Source: Shewanella atlantica
GTDB taxonomy: Bacteria > Pseudomonadota > Gammaproteobacteria > Enterobacterales > Shewanellaceae
Length of the DNA: 64,000 nt
Reading direction: 5' to 3'
Assembly: GCF_003966265.1 (NCBI RefSeq)
Contig: NZ_RXNV01000001.1
Location: forward strand, 372,001 to 436,000
Each line of letters starts with the position of its first letter. Position 1 is the stretch's first letter. The notes under the pieces were generated by a model. That model did not search any database. It was not told the DNA's origin and was given only the letters and a program-made list of their open reading frames with translations. Both the position numbers and the translations under genes were made by a program. Below are positions 17,829 to 26,632 of the stretch, piece by piece.

Positions 17829-19316
17829 TTACCCCTCGGCCTTCGCCATCTTATCTTCACCCACGCCCTGAGTCAGGTCTTCATCGTTAGCCAACATCTT
17901 CTTGATAAGCTTAGATGCGGCAAATGCGACACCGACCATCACCACAGCCATAATGGTCAAGATACCGAAATAATCGCCATATAAGCTACGCACGACCTCC
18001 TGTGTTATAGCCTGTCCCTTTTCAACGGCAATGGAGGTTGAGAACACAGCACCAACGACACCACTGAGCGCAATCGCGACCGAAAACAGGCTGACCGAGA
18101 ATGCTTCGATATGTTTAGGCGCCACAGACAAAATGAAGGCGACAACCATGCTGCCAACGATCACTTCCGCTAACGCCTGGAAGAAATGAATAACCAAAAA
18201 TACTTCGGGGCGGATAACCACATCAGTGCCCACCGTCATAACGGCAAAGGTAAGGATACCAAAGGCGATGGCGGTAAAAATAAAGGCAAAGCCTACCTTA
18301 GTCGCGATAGTGAAGTGAATATCCCGCTTCTCCAAAGCAGTAAAAGCCAGTGCGATCAGCGGGCCACCGACCATGCACCACATAGGATTCATGGCCATCG
18401 AAGCCTCCGGCGCTATAGGAATGATCCCAAACAGGTCGCCGCGCATAGTATTAATGGTCACTAACGTCATCGAGGTCATCATCTGACCGTAATAAACAAA
18501 AAATGCGATGGTCAGCAACACCATAATTAATATGGTCCCCATTCTCAGTGACTCACGCTTTTCCGATTTTAGCATTATCGAAATGAAATAACCTATGGCA
18601 CCCAGACCTATCGCATAAACAATATTCTTACCGATATCCATGTTAGAGAACATAAAGAAGACCAAACCTATCATGGCCGCCGAACTTATTAAAAACAGCA
18701 CCCAGTTCTTGGTACTGACAGGCTGCCTGTCAATCTCTGAGCTGACCTCAAGCAGAGGTTTGCGGGTTACCACCATCAGCACAAAGGCCAACAGGGCCAT
18801 CGCTGCACACAAGAGGTAACTGCCACTAAAGCCTATGACCAGCACAATTAACGGAAACAGATATTGACTAATAAAGGCACCGATATTGTTAATTGAGTAG
18901 TTAACCGCATAACCACTCTCGAAGGCCTCTTCGGTGGCGAAGGTACGCTTGAATAGTGGTGAATAGGAGGGGAACATCAAGCCTCTGGCATAACTGGCCA
19001 GGGCGATACCCGCCAGACTAAGCGGCACATTGATTATCGATGCGCCCAGCACCAGTAAGCCATAACCTGCAGCGAAACAGACGAAGGCCAAGGTCAGGGA
19101 GCGATAGGCCCCCAGAAACTTATCGGTGATGAAACCGCCGGCAATGGCAAACAAGGGGCCGATAGCAGAAAAAGCACCAACGACCATCATGGTATCAGCT
19201 TCTGAATAGTTCAGATCTTCCAGAAAGAAACGGGTCAATATCACCATGACACCGTAAAAAGACATGCCAAACATCATCTGGCAAATCATCATCGAACTGT
19301 TCAACCTATTCCACAT
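17829..19316 (-). CDS. POT-type peptide/MFS transporter
   Basis: A 495-residue inner-membrane symporter with about 12-14 membrane segments. The N terminus (FYGVMVILTRFF) and the loop GGFITDKFLGAYRSL match the proton-dependent oligopeptide transporter signature, although the family's usual ExxER motif in the first helix is replaced by CQMMFGM. Because of this the peptide-proton coupling is not certain and a divergent MFS substrate is possible. The ribosome site GGAAGAGAG lies upstream. It is convergent with the RNase H gene. Confidence 0.8.
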   Translation of the reverse strand: MWNRLNSSMMICQMMFGMSFYGVMVILTRFFLEDLNYSEADTMMVVGAFSAIGPLFAIAGGFITDKFLGAYRSLTLAFVCFAAGYGLLVLGASIINVPLSLAGIALASYARGLMFPSYSPLFKRTFATEEAFESGYAVNYSINNIGAFISQYLFPLIVLVIGFSGSYLLCAAMALLAFVLMVVTRKPLLEVSSEIDRQPVSTKNWVLFLISSAAMIGLVFFMFSNMDIGKNIVYAIGLGAIGYFISIMLKSEKRESLRMGTILIMVLLTIAFFVYYGQMMTSMTLVTINTMRGDLFGIIPIAPEASMAMNPMWCMVGGPLIALAFTALEKRDIHFTIATKVGFAFIFTAIAFGILTFAVMTVGTDVVIRPEVFLVIHFFQALAEVIVGSMVVAFILSVAPKHIEAFSVSLFSVAIALSGVVGAVFSTSIAVEKGQAITQEVVRSLYGDYFGILTIMAVVMVGVAFAASKLIKKMLANDEDLTQGVGEDKMAKAEG

Positions 19317-19663
19317 AATCCGCTCTCTTCCTATTAGTCACTCAATAAACGTCAATGTTTATCAACGTGCGCGGATATTACATGAATCAACTACCAGAAC
19401 CAGAGTGACTAGTCGCAAAACCAAAGATCATCGCTAAAAATCTCACTATCGCTGCTGTTACTAATTGTTTACACCTGCATCTTTATATGATGAGTTTAAT
19501 GCCTGCTCTATGGCAGACTTAAGACTGAAAATGACTTTCTGAAAAAAATGGAAACAATATGAGTCCAATGGTCATTCCACTCAGCCGCTTGCTATAAACT
19601 AGATTTAAAGAGTAGAGAGATGACAATCTTAAGAAATACTTACACAAAGGAGAAACCTTTCCT
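19317..19663. other. Intergenic region between the transporter and the LETM1-like gene
   Basis: Divergent promoter region of about 350 bases. A possible -10 (tataaact) lies at about 19592 upstream of the plus-strand gene. I see no operator with a recognisable consensus. Confidence 0.4.
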
Positions 19664-19702
19664 ATGCCAATCAGACCGCCTGTGAGACAATCTGCGCCAT
19701 GA
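19664..19702 (+). CDS. 12-residue upstream ORF overlapping the LETM1-like gene
   Basis: ATG at 19664 opens MPIRPPVRQSAP and stops at TGA 19700-19702, which overlaps the ATG of the next gene as ATGA. AAAGGAGA lies 11 bases upstream, and this is the only good ribosome site near either start. That suggests the main gene is translated by coupling. The peptide is rich in Pro and Arg. Whether it regulates anything is unknown. Confidence 0.45.
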   Translation: MPIRPPVRQSAP

Positions 19703-20097
19703 AAATATACGCCCATGTTCATAAAGCGCCCATTCGAGTTCTCCGCATCAGCAAGCGGCGCTTTTCGATACGTCTAAAACGCGATCTTATCGTCCTCAAA
19801 GAAGCATTGGCGCAGGAAAAACAGGAGACCAAAGATATGTTGGTCACCTACAAGCGTTACACCCGCAAGCAGGCCAATCGTGAAGAGCTACGTGAAGCTA
19901 ACAGGCAGTTCGGGGACCTGTTAAAAGGGTTAGGACTTGGCATGTTTGCAGTATTGCCTTTCGCGCCGATCACCATTCCCATAGTTGTTAAACTAGGTAA
20001 AGTGGTCGGAGTCGATGTATTACCCAGCTCATTTAATAATATGTCGGAGAGAAAAAGACAGCGAAAATCTCCGGTGTTGGCTGGCAGTAAAGAGTAA
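19699..20097 (+). CDS. Small protein with a LETM1-like segment
   Basis: A 132-residue protein with a very basic N-terminal half (IRVLRISKRRFSIRLKRD) and a charged helix around residues 30-70. A hydrophobic stretch at about 75-105 then reads LGMFAVLPFAPITIPIVVKL and is followed by VLPSSF. Mitochondrial LETM1 has a comparable hydrophobic segment ending in a kLfPnMLPSTF-type motif, so this may be a minimal bacterial LETM1-like protein. That comparison is from memory of the family. The role is unknown. It has no good ribosome site of its own apart from the upstream ORF. Confidence 0.65.
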   Translation: MKIYAHVHKAPIRVLRISKRRFSIRLKRDLIVLKEALAQEKQETKDMLVTYKRYTRKQANREELREANRQFGDLLKGLGLGMFAVLPFAPITIPIVVKLGKVVGVDVLPSSFNNMSERKRQRKSPVLAGSKE

Positions 20098-20306
20098 CCT
20101 TCTTTTGAGTGACTAGAATAAGTAACTCAAAAGTGCACTGAATATCTAATGGCTGACACTGCTGCCAATATTGTGATACCTAAATCCCCTCCCCGCTTCC
20201 CCCTGAATTCATAGCCTGTTACCCTATCGATTGATATTCTATGTATGAATGAATTGTTCACTCTTCCCTAACTATTTTAACTACCAGCAGAGAGTACGAA
20301 TCCCAC

Positions 20307-21668
20307 ATGACTGATTTACTGATTTCAGGCGTTCCAGGTACACCACTGACCATCTTACATACCGATTCTTATGCCGACTGGTTGGCACAGCAAGAGCAAC
20401 AAACACAAAACTGGCTAGCGACAACCCAATTTACCGGCAAGGGTATGAGCCTTATTCCCGCAGCCAATGGCGAGCTGGCACAGGTTATCTTAGTGAGCGC
20501 TGAGACCGAATCTTACTGGTTATGTGGCGATCTCGTTAACCAGCTTCCCGCAGGACAATACGCAATTTCCGGCTCTGATGAGCAGATAAAGGTCGCAGCA
20601 TTCAGCTGGGGACTCGGTGCCTATACCTTCGATAGATATAAGGCCAGTGAAAAGGTCTTCCCTCAGCTTGTATTGCCGACTCAGGCACAAGCCGATGAAG
20701 CACTGAAGATGGTACGCTCGGTCTCTATTGTACGTGATCTGGTCAACACGCCGGCTGCCGACATGATGCCACAGCATTTAGGTGAAACCCTGGAAGGGTT
20801 AGCCAGCGAATTTGGTGCAAGTGTCACACAAATTGTGGGTGACGAGCTGCTGGAGCAGAACTACCCGACCATCCATATGGTAGGCCGCGCAAGTGAGAAC
20901 TTACCGCGTCTTATCGACCTTACCTGGGGAGATGAAGATGCGCCAAAAGTTACCTTAGTCGGTAAAGGGGTCTGCTTCGACTCTGGAGGATTGGATCTAA
21001 AACCAGGCGCGGGCATGCGTCTGATGAAGAAAGATATGGGCGGCGCCGCCCATGTTATCGGTCTTGCACATCAGATCATGGCCAGTAACCTGCCGATCCG
21101 CCTGCGCGTGCTTGTTCCTGCGGTAGAAAATGCCGTATCTGCCAATGCGTTCAGACCCGGGGATGTCATTAAAACCCGTAAAGGGCTCACGGTTGAGATC
21201 GATAATACCGATGCCGAGGGACGCCTGGTCCTGTGTGACGCGCTCGCCGAAGCCAACAATGACAAGCCTGAGCTTATGATAGACTTCGCCACGCTTACCG
21301 GTGCAATGCGTATCGCTCTGGGAACTGAGCTCCCCGGTTTCTTCAGTAATGATGATCAGGTGGCTATAGACATGACTCAGTCTGGCCTTAAGGTTCAAGA
21401 TCCAATCTGGCGCATGCCACTTCACAAGCCATACTTCGAGCTGACCGGCAGTGATATAGCCGATCTCGCAAACTGCGGCAAGGTACCGTTTGGCGGCGCA
21501 ATTACTGCAGCCCTCTATCTCGAAGCCTTTGTCGATGAAGATATCAGCTGGAGTCACTTCGATGTGATGGCCTGGAATAACCGTAAACTGCCCGGTCGCC
21601 CTATCGGCGGTGAAGCATTCGGTATCCGCGCTGTATTTGACTATCTGCAGACACGTTTCACTAAATAA
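20307..21668 (+). CDS. Leucyl aminopeptidase family (M17) metallopeptidase
   Basis: A cytoplasmic aminopeptidase of 453 residues, typical for the PepB/M17 branch. The C-terminal catalytic domain has the two-metal signature NTDAEGRLVL (about 292-301), with GKGVCFDSGGLDLKPGAGM (about 219-237) providing the metal-binding Lys and Asp, and KKDMGGAAHV after it. Both catalytic motifs are intact. The N-terminal domain is divergent. It stands alone, followed by a hairpin and the MITE-like element. Confidence 0.93.
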   Translation: MTDLLISGVPGTPLTILHTDSYADWLAQQEQQTQNWLATTQFTGKGMSLIPAANGELAQVILVSAETESYWLCGDLVNQLPAGQYAISGSDEQIKVAAFSWGLGAYTFDRYKASEKVFPQLVLPTQAQADEALKMVRSVSIVRDLVNTPAADMMPQHLGETLEGLASEFGASVTQIVGDELLEQNYPTIHMVGRASENLPRLIDLTWGDEDAPKVTLVGKGVCFDSGGLDLKPGAGMRLMKKDMGGAAHVIGLAHQIMASNLPIRLRVLVPAVENAVSANAFRPGDVIKTRKGLTVEIDNTDAEGRLVLCDALAEANNDKPELMIDFATLTGAMRIALGTELPGFFSNDDQVAIDMTQSGLKVQDPIWRMPLHKPYFELTGSDIADLANCGKVPFGGAITAALYLEAFVDEDISWSHFDVMAWNNRKLPGRPIGGEAFGIRAVFDYLQTRFTK

Positions 21669-21700
21669 TTGATAAACGAATACCAACCGATACCACCTCA

Positions 21701-21722
21701 TAAGGCCTGCTTGCAGGCCTTA
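21701..21722 (+). terminator. Hairpin after the M17 peptidase gene
   Basis: A 10-bp inverted repeat taaggcctgc / gcaggcctta with a two-base centre, 32 bases after the stop. It abuts the MITE-like element, whose first bases give the only weak T content. Terminator function is plausible but not strong. Confidence 0.5.
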
Positions 21723-21986
21723 TACCAACCGGTATAAAGATGTGATCGCTCAGCGAGAGTTTAGCGCTTCAGAGGCAAGGCAACGAGTGAAGAGCATAGT
21801 TATTCTACGTTTAAGCTCGTTAACACAGCATCGGATGCGCTAAAACTCGCCTTTCAGGAGTTTTTTTGGCTGCCTACTTCTGCGTTGAATAATTTCAGAA
21901 GGGAGCACCATTCCCTCATCCATCCGCCTTGAATTAGTTTGCCAAAAGAAACTCTGAGTAGATCACTTTCTTATACCGATTGGTAT
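21722..21986. mobile_element. 265-bp MITE-like element with 26-bp terminal inverted repeats
   Basis: The left end ataccaaccggtataaag... (21722-21747) and the inverted right end (21961-21986) match over 26 bases with only a few differences. Each outer 16 bases is itself a near palindrome, ATACCAAYCGGTATAA. No ORF of useful length lies inside, so the element is non-autonomous. The same 16-bp palindrome occurs alone at 47452, 50152 and 56871. No target-site duplication is evident. Confidence 0.75.
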
Positions 21987-22147
21987 TACTCTTTCCCTCT
22001 CCCGCCCTCCGCACTATTAAGTAATAATATTTCAACAAAAATGCTAAATTCAGTATAGAATCCCATGAAAAAATCGCTAGACAGTCTACAATCTAGTCAA
22101 ACTGTAATTTAGCAACATTAATTACTTTTAATCTGTAATGTTTTTTG

Positions 22148-22153
22148 TATAAT
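22148..22153 (+). promoter_or_regulatory. Probable -10 box of the nupC promoter
   Basis: TATAAT preceded by a T-rich tract. A convincing -35 at the right spacing is not seen. Transcription from here would give a leader of about 255 bases before nupC. Confidence 0.5.
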
Positions 22154-22159
22154 CCTTTT

Positions 22160-22416
22160 CCGGCTCGAACCTCAGGTTCAAAGCTGGCTGTTACAAGGAC
22201 AAGTGATCGACCCACGGAGTTGGACCGGCAAAACTTTTGTAAGTTTTAAAGGTGATCTTTTCTTGTATCAATGGCCGGACAACTCAAACCGCTCGTCTAA
22301 GTGTCTTCACTTAGCGACGTCAAATGTCGCTTTATCAAAAGCCTGCCCCAGCGTCATCAAAACAAGCATACGTTCACCTTCGACTTACTCCTTTGTAGTT
22401 CAAACTTGGATAAATC
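22160..22416 (+). promoter_or_regulatory. Long structured 5' leader of nupC
   Basis: Several pairings are visible. gaacctcaggttc forms a hairpin at about 22167-22179. A long helix joins 22218-22229 (agttg, ccggc) with 22274-22284 (gccgg, caact). Inside it aaaactt/aagtttt pairs at 22230-22247. ctaagtg/cacttag and agcgac/gtcgct form two adjacent hairpins at about 22300-22335. The arrangement resembles a regulatory RNA but matches no riboswitch class I can name. An ORF at 22203-22433 across it looks accidental. Confidence 0.5.
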
Positions 22417-23628
22417 ATGCAGTTGTTGATTAGCTTAGCCGGGATCTTATTTCTTATACTCTGTGGCTGGATTTTCTCTGAAAATCGCAGCGCAATTAAT
22501 TGGCGTACCGTTATCGGCGCCTTAACCCTCCAGGCAGGTTTTGCCGCTCTGGTTCTCTATGTCCCTATGGGGCAACAGGTACTGGGTAGCGTCAGCCAAG
22601 GCGTCGCATCGGTATTAGGATTTGCCGACGAAGGGATTAAATTTCTGTTTGGCGATCTGGCCAGCACAGGTTTCATATTTGCGATTAGAGTGTTGCCTCT
22701 GGTGATATTCATCAGTGCCCTCATCTCCATGTTGTACTACCTGGGCATCATGCAGTGGGTGATCAAGCTCATTGGTGGGGCGCTACAAAAGTTACTCGGC
22801 ATTAGCCGCGCCGAGTCTCTGGTCGCTACAGGAAACATCTTTCTGAGTCAGGGTGAATCACCGCTGCTGGTAAAGCCTTTCCTGCCAAAAATGACCCGTT
22901 CAGAGCTCTTCGCAGTTATGACTGGTGGAATGGCATCGGTCGCAGGTAGCGTCTTAGGCGGATATGCAGGTCTTGGTGTCGAGCTTAAGTTCCTTATTGC
23001 GGCGAGCTTTATGGCCGCACCGGGCAGCCTGATGATGGCAAAACTATTGGTACCTGAAGTTGAGTCTGTAGATGAACATCAAAATATCGATATGAACCAG
23101 AGTGAGCACAGTAATGTCATCGATGCCTTAGCCTCCGGCGCCATGAACGGTATGCGTGTAGCCGTTGCTATCGGTACTATGCTTATCGCATTTATCAGCG
23201 TTATCGCCATGTTTAATGCCGGGCTTGGCCAGCTTGGTTTGTGGTTCAACTTCGAAGGCGTCACGCTGCAGAGCCTATTGGGATATCTCTTCGCACCAGT
23301 GGCCTTTATCATAGGCGTGCCAGCCAATGAGATGATGCAGGCCGGTGGATTTATCGGACAGAAACTGATCCTCAATGAATTTGTCGCCTTCATGGACTTT
23401 GTCTCGGTAAAAGAGCAGCTTTCGGCTCACTCTCAGATCATCATCACCTTCGCCCTGTGTGGTTTTGCCAACATAGGTTCGATTGCGATTCAACTCGGCA
23501 GCATCGGTGTGATGGCACCTCAGCGCAGCGGTGACGTGGCAAACTTAGGCTTTAAGGCCGTACTCGCCGCCACACTCGCTAACCTGATGAGTGCAGTTTT
23601 AGCAGGAATATTTTTCAGTATTGCATAA
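22417..23628 (+). CDS. nupC: NupC-type concentrative nucleoside transporter
   Basis: Inner-membrane nucleoside symporter of 403 residues, the usual length for the bacterial CNT family. Membrane segments begin at the N terminus (LLISLAGILFLILCGWIF). The core motifs are present: GISRAESLVATGNIFLSQGE (about 127-146), which forms the first re-entrant hairpin and the substrate site, TGGMASVAGSVLGGYAGLGV, and near the end FALCGFANIGSIAIQLG. Nucleoside range cannot be judged. It is monocistronic, with a strong terminator after it and a long leader before it. Confidence 0.95.
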   Translation: MQLLISLAGILFLILCGWIFSENRSAINWRTVIGALTLQAGFAALVLYVPMGQQVLGSVSQGVASVLGFADEGIKFLFGDLASTGFIFAIRVLPLVIFISALISMLYYLGIMQWVIKLIGGALQKLLGISRAESLVATGNIFLSQGESPLLVKPFLPKMTRSELFAVMTGGMASVAGSVLGGYAGLGVELKFLIAASFMAAPGSLMMAKLLVPEVESVDEHQNIDMNQSEHSNVIDALASGAMNGMRVAVAIGTMLIAFISVIAMFNAGLGQLGLWFNFEGVTLQSLLGYLFAPVAFIIGVPANEMMQAGGFIGQKLILNEFVAFMDFVSVKEQLSAHSQIIITFALCGFANIGSIAIQLGSIGVMAPQRSGDVANLGFKAVLAATLANLMSAVLAGIFFSIA

Positions 23629-23654
23629 CTCTTCAGATTAAAGAGTCAAACACC

Positions 23655-23684
23655 AAAGGCGAACCGAGTGGTTCGCCTTTTTTT
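23655..23684 (+). terminator. Rho-independent terminator of nupC
   Basis: Perfect 11-bp stem aaaggcgaacc / ggttcgccttt with loop gagt, directly followed by a T-run, 27 bases after the stop codon. Confidence 0.92.
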
Positions 23685-23865
23685 GCCAGCTTTTAGTCTG
23701 CCTGGTGTCCACTGCTTACCTTGAATGAAAATAGTCATGAACATATTTTAAGGAGAAGTGGAGTCTCCTAAGTTCGAATAACATGGCTCTGGCTAATGGA
23801 AAATCAATATTGATATCTTGTATGCATATAGATATTGGGGACATACCAGACCAAAGCACTCAGTC

Positions 23866-23968
23866 CTCCAGCAAGAAAATGTTCTCCAGCAAGAAAATGT
23901 TCTCCAGCAAGAAAATGTTCTCCAGCAAGAAAATGTTCTCCAGCAAGAAAATGTTCTCCAATGAGAAC
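23866..23968. repeat. 18-bp tandem repeat, five full copies
   Basis: The unit ctccagcaagaaaatgtt starts at 23866, 23884, 23902, 23920 and 23938, and a partial unit (ctccaatgagaac) ends the array. Copies are identical. In one frame it would encode repeated SSKKMF, but no ribosome site or family supports a gene. The array is about 120 bases upstream of the LuxR-type gene. Confidence 0.95.
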
Positions 23969-24084
23969 AACACTTTTCGTTTTAACCTATTGTGACTTAT
24001 GTCAAAGATAGCTGAAAAAAACTATTTTACAGATTGAAAGTTCGCCCCTCAACATGTTACTGATATGTTATCCGAAATATTATT

Positions 24085-24882
24085 GTGATGAAAAAAATGG
24101 ACTGGAATAAGTTCGCTTTATGGCAGCAAGAGCTCATTACAATTCAGAATATCAGGCCGATACAAGGGGAAGATTTTTCTCTCCTTTCATCTTGGATAGA
24201 AGCTGACGTCATAACCATCACTCTGGTCGATACAAGGTTATCATTTCAACATACCTGGTCACCTCAACTATCTGAGCAAGATATTGCTTTTTACGGCACA
24301 CACAAAGCACATGATGTATACCTCAATACCTATCTTAAACAGGGACTTATTGGTTCGTCTCAATTCATGCATGAACTGCTACCTATGCAAAAAATTCAAG
24401 ACCCGATATTTATAGATACTCTGCAGCCTTATTTTAAATTCAATCACTCTTTAAGCCAGATTGCCTGCTATCCCAAGCATCTCTATCTCATTTTTACTGC
24501 TCATCGCTTCTCTAAACCATTCGACCGAAATGCTCGTATCCTGCAACAACAAATAAGTCATTCTATGGCTCCTTGGGTCTTGGCTTCTCACTACCATAAC
24601 TTAGCGCAGCAACAAGCTTATTTTGCATCGCAACAATGTCTGCAACATTTTCCGCTCTCGGCGAAATTCACGCAACCTATCCGCCTAACTCAAGCTGAAA
24701 ATCAAGTTTTAAACCTACTGACTGAAGGCGAATCTGGCAGTGATATAGCAAGAATAAGAAATGTATCTAAAGAAACCATCAAGAGCCAAATTAAGAGTCT
24801 CTTGCATAAGACGGGGACTCGGCATCAAAATGAATTATTAAGCCGCTATGCCCATGATGAACTATTCACTATGTCCCACTAG
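24085..24882 (+). CDS. LuxR-family transcriptional regulator
   Basis: A DNA-binding protein of about 265 residues. The C terminus (from about 200) is a GerE/LuxR helix-turn-helix: LTQAENQVLNLLTEGESG, then IARIRNVSKETIKSQIKSLL with the conserved SKETIKSQ recognition-helix context. The N-terminal 190 residues match no sensor domain I recognise. The start is ambiguous: GTG at 24085, ATG at 24088 or ATG at 24100, none with a strong ribosome site. Target genes are unknown; the neighbouring minus-strand lipoprotein gene is one candidate. Confidence 0.85.
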   Translation: MMKKMDWNKFALWQQELITIQNIRPIQGEDFSLLSSWIEADVITITLVDTRLSFQHTWSPQLSEQDIAFYGTHKAHDVYLNTYLKQGLIGSSQFMHELLPMQKIQDPIFIDTLQPYFKFNHSLSQIACYPKHLYLIFTAHRFSKPFDRNARILQQQISHSMAPWVLASHYHNLAQQQAYFASQQCLQHFPLSAKFTQPIRLTQAENQVLNLLTEGESGSDIARIRNVSKETIKSQIKSLLHKTGTRHQNELLSRYAHDELFTMSH

Positions 24883-24939
24883 TCAACAGTTGTATAAAGC
24901 TCCATCGATATTTGATATCTAAAAACAATCCAATAAAAA

Positions 24940-24971
24940 AAGCCTATCTACTTGGAAGATTAGATAGGCTT
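24940..24971 (-). terminator. Terminator of the repeat-domain lipoprotein gene
   Basis: Perfect 11-bp stem aagcctatcta / tagataggctt with a 10-base loop. The minus strand continues TTTTTTATTGG, giving the U-tail for the gene ending at 25064. Confidence 0.85.
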
Positions 24972-25063
24972 AAAGTTGCGCCTCGCAATCACAAAACAAA
25001 TATTCCAACTTACCTTAGCTTAATTTTTCTGACAAATGACTAACCTCGATACCAGCTTTCACC

Positions 25064-26632
25064 TTAGCGAACTTGCTTGATCGCGATAGCATATGCTGCT
25101 TTTCCATCATATATAGACGTCACCACCATAAGGTCTTTCGTCTGATTCATCGCCCAAAGGTCTTCATCCCCGGTAAACACACCATTATTAAGACTCATTG
25201 TCATAGATTGCTCTGTTAAGAAAGCATCTTCTGAAGTGGCAATATGGCTCCATGTGGCATTCCCCTTGTCATCAAAGGACAAGTCCACTATCCAATAACC
25301 AAACCCCGCCGGATCCATATCTCCCTCATTAGGCACTTGTAAATTGTACAACCTCCACGAACCCTGCAGATCAGCCAAAGAGGGGGTTAGACTAGATTTA
25401 AGCATCACCACGAAGTTCGCCCTACCAGCCTTATGACCATGTCGAAGAATGACATCATTACTTCTAGATATGTACATCACGTTAGTTTCATCATCACCGT
25501 CAAATGCAACTTTTCCGGTATCATCGAGTGTAAATGTAAGCTCCTCGCTTCCTGTTTGTGCTTGCTGATTGGGTAGCGCCATCTCTTTAATAACCGCATG
25601 GCCCTGTGCATCAACCTGCATAGAATCGGCCCAAACTCCGAATTCGGTTGGGTTAAAGTTATCTGCGACCGGAGTTTCTATAGAGAGGTTATGCCACAAT
25701 CCCTCTAGATCACTCACACTGTGGCCATTAGATAGCTTAATAGCTAAGCCTAACTCCTGTTCAAGTCCATCTTCATCGGCAAAGTAGTTAGCAATAACAT
25801 CCTTATTAGCACTCAAGCCCATATCAAGACCAGCCAAATCCTCATCAAAAAGAGTGATCCTTCCCTTTTCATCCACATTTATACTGAAGGTTTCGGTATC
25901 CAACTCTCTGCCCGGATTTTTAATCAGTGCGGTGCTAGTCACAAGCGCCTGCTCAGTCACATCCCAGCTTTCAACTGTATAGTTCAAACTATTTTGCGAT
26001 GCAGTCCCCATTACCGGAACGGTAAAAAAAACGCTGTGCCAACGCCCGGTAAGATCTGCCAATTGATACGGACGACCTTGGCCAAAGTGCGCTAAGGCCT
26101 CGTTGGAATCAACCAAATCATCGGCGCTCATCCCCGCAACAACAAGTGCAGCAGTAGCTTGTTGTTCAAATTGTGGAGCTTGAGGATCCATCTCCGTTCC
26201 AGCCAAAATTTCATTTATCCCTTCGGCTAGCTGAATGCCATTTTCAGGATTATGATCCTGGTCTAGTGACTGTAATATACGCAAGGTATTTACCACACCA
26301 ATATCAGATGCTAATTCGGTTTGATAAAGATCCATTGGAGTGACCTCTGATTGAGCTGTCACAGATGGAAAGCGTGTTCCCCCCAAGAAAAAGACCACCT
26401 CTTCGCCTTCCAGGTAGTCAAACATCCCCTCAGCGTCAGTCACCCCTGATTGACTCGCAGTTTCAAATCCAAGACCTGATACGGGACTATCTGAAAAAAC
26501 ACCACTAAGAACAACTGGTGTAGGTGTTGGGTCTGGCGTTGAATCATTGTCACTCCCACCACAACCAACCATGGTAATGCTTAAGCCGACAGCTAAATAG
26601 ATTAGAGATTTTTTACTTTGTGTTTTCATCAT
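25064..26632 (-). CDS. Surface lipoprotein with three repeated domains
   Basis: A 522-residue exported lipoprotein. I use the ATG at 26632, which has AAGGAATGAG upstream; an open frame to 26707 lacks this. The signal peptide ends in the lipobox VGC at about residue 24, followed by a Pro/Thr/Asp-rich linker. An N-terminal domain (about 45-160) begins with GVFSDSPVSGLGFET, contains TDAEGMFDYLEGE, and is found at the front of many marine lipoproteins (from memory). Three related units then begin LADLTGRWHS, VSDLEGLWHN and LADLQGSWRL, each about 100-115 residues. Function unknown; ligand binding or adhesion at the surface is a guess. Confidence 0.8.
   Translation of the reverse strand: MMKTQSKKSLIYLAVGLSITMVGCGGSDNDSTPDPTPTPVVLSGVFSDSPVSGLGFETASQSGVTDAEGMFDYLEGEEVVFFLGGTRFPSVTAQSEVTPMDLYQTELASDIGVVNTLRILQSLDQDHNPENGIQLAEGINEILAGTEMDPQAPQFEQQATAALVVAGMSADDLVDSNEALAHFGQGRPYQLADLTGRWHSVFFTVPVMGTASQNSLNYTVESWDVTEQALVTSTALIKNPGRELDTETFSINVDEKGRITLFDEDLAGLDMGLSANKDVIANYFADEDGLEQELGLAIKLSNGHSVSDLEGLWHNLSIETPVADNFNPTEFGVWADSMQVDAQGHAVIKEMALPNQQAQTGSEELTFTLDDTGKVAFDGDDETNVMYISRSNDVILRHGHKAGRANFVVMLKSSLTPSLADLQGSWRLYNLQVPNEGDMDPAGFGYWIVDLSFDDKGNATWSHIATSEDAFLTEQSMTMSLNNGVFTGDEDLWAMNQTKDLMVVTSIYDGKAAYAIAIKQVR

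Noticed and set aside
21681..21700. Additional half copy of the MITE-end palindrome (taccaaccgatacc) left of the element
   Set aside because: Only the left half matches well, so I did not count it as a repeat copy, though it may be a fragment of a nested insertion.
22203..22433. 76-codon open frame across the nupC leader
   Set aside because: It lies over the predicted RNA helices, has no family, and overlaps the nupC start. No ribosome site of quality.
23783..23995. 70-codon open frame containing five SSKKMF repeats
   Set aside because: The periodic peptide comes from the 18-bp array being a multiple of three. No ribosome site or family signature.
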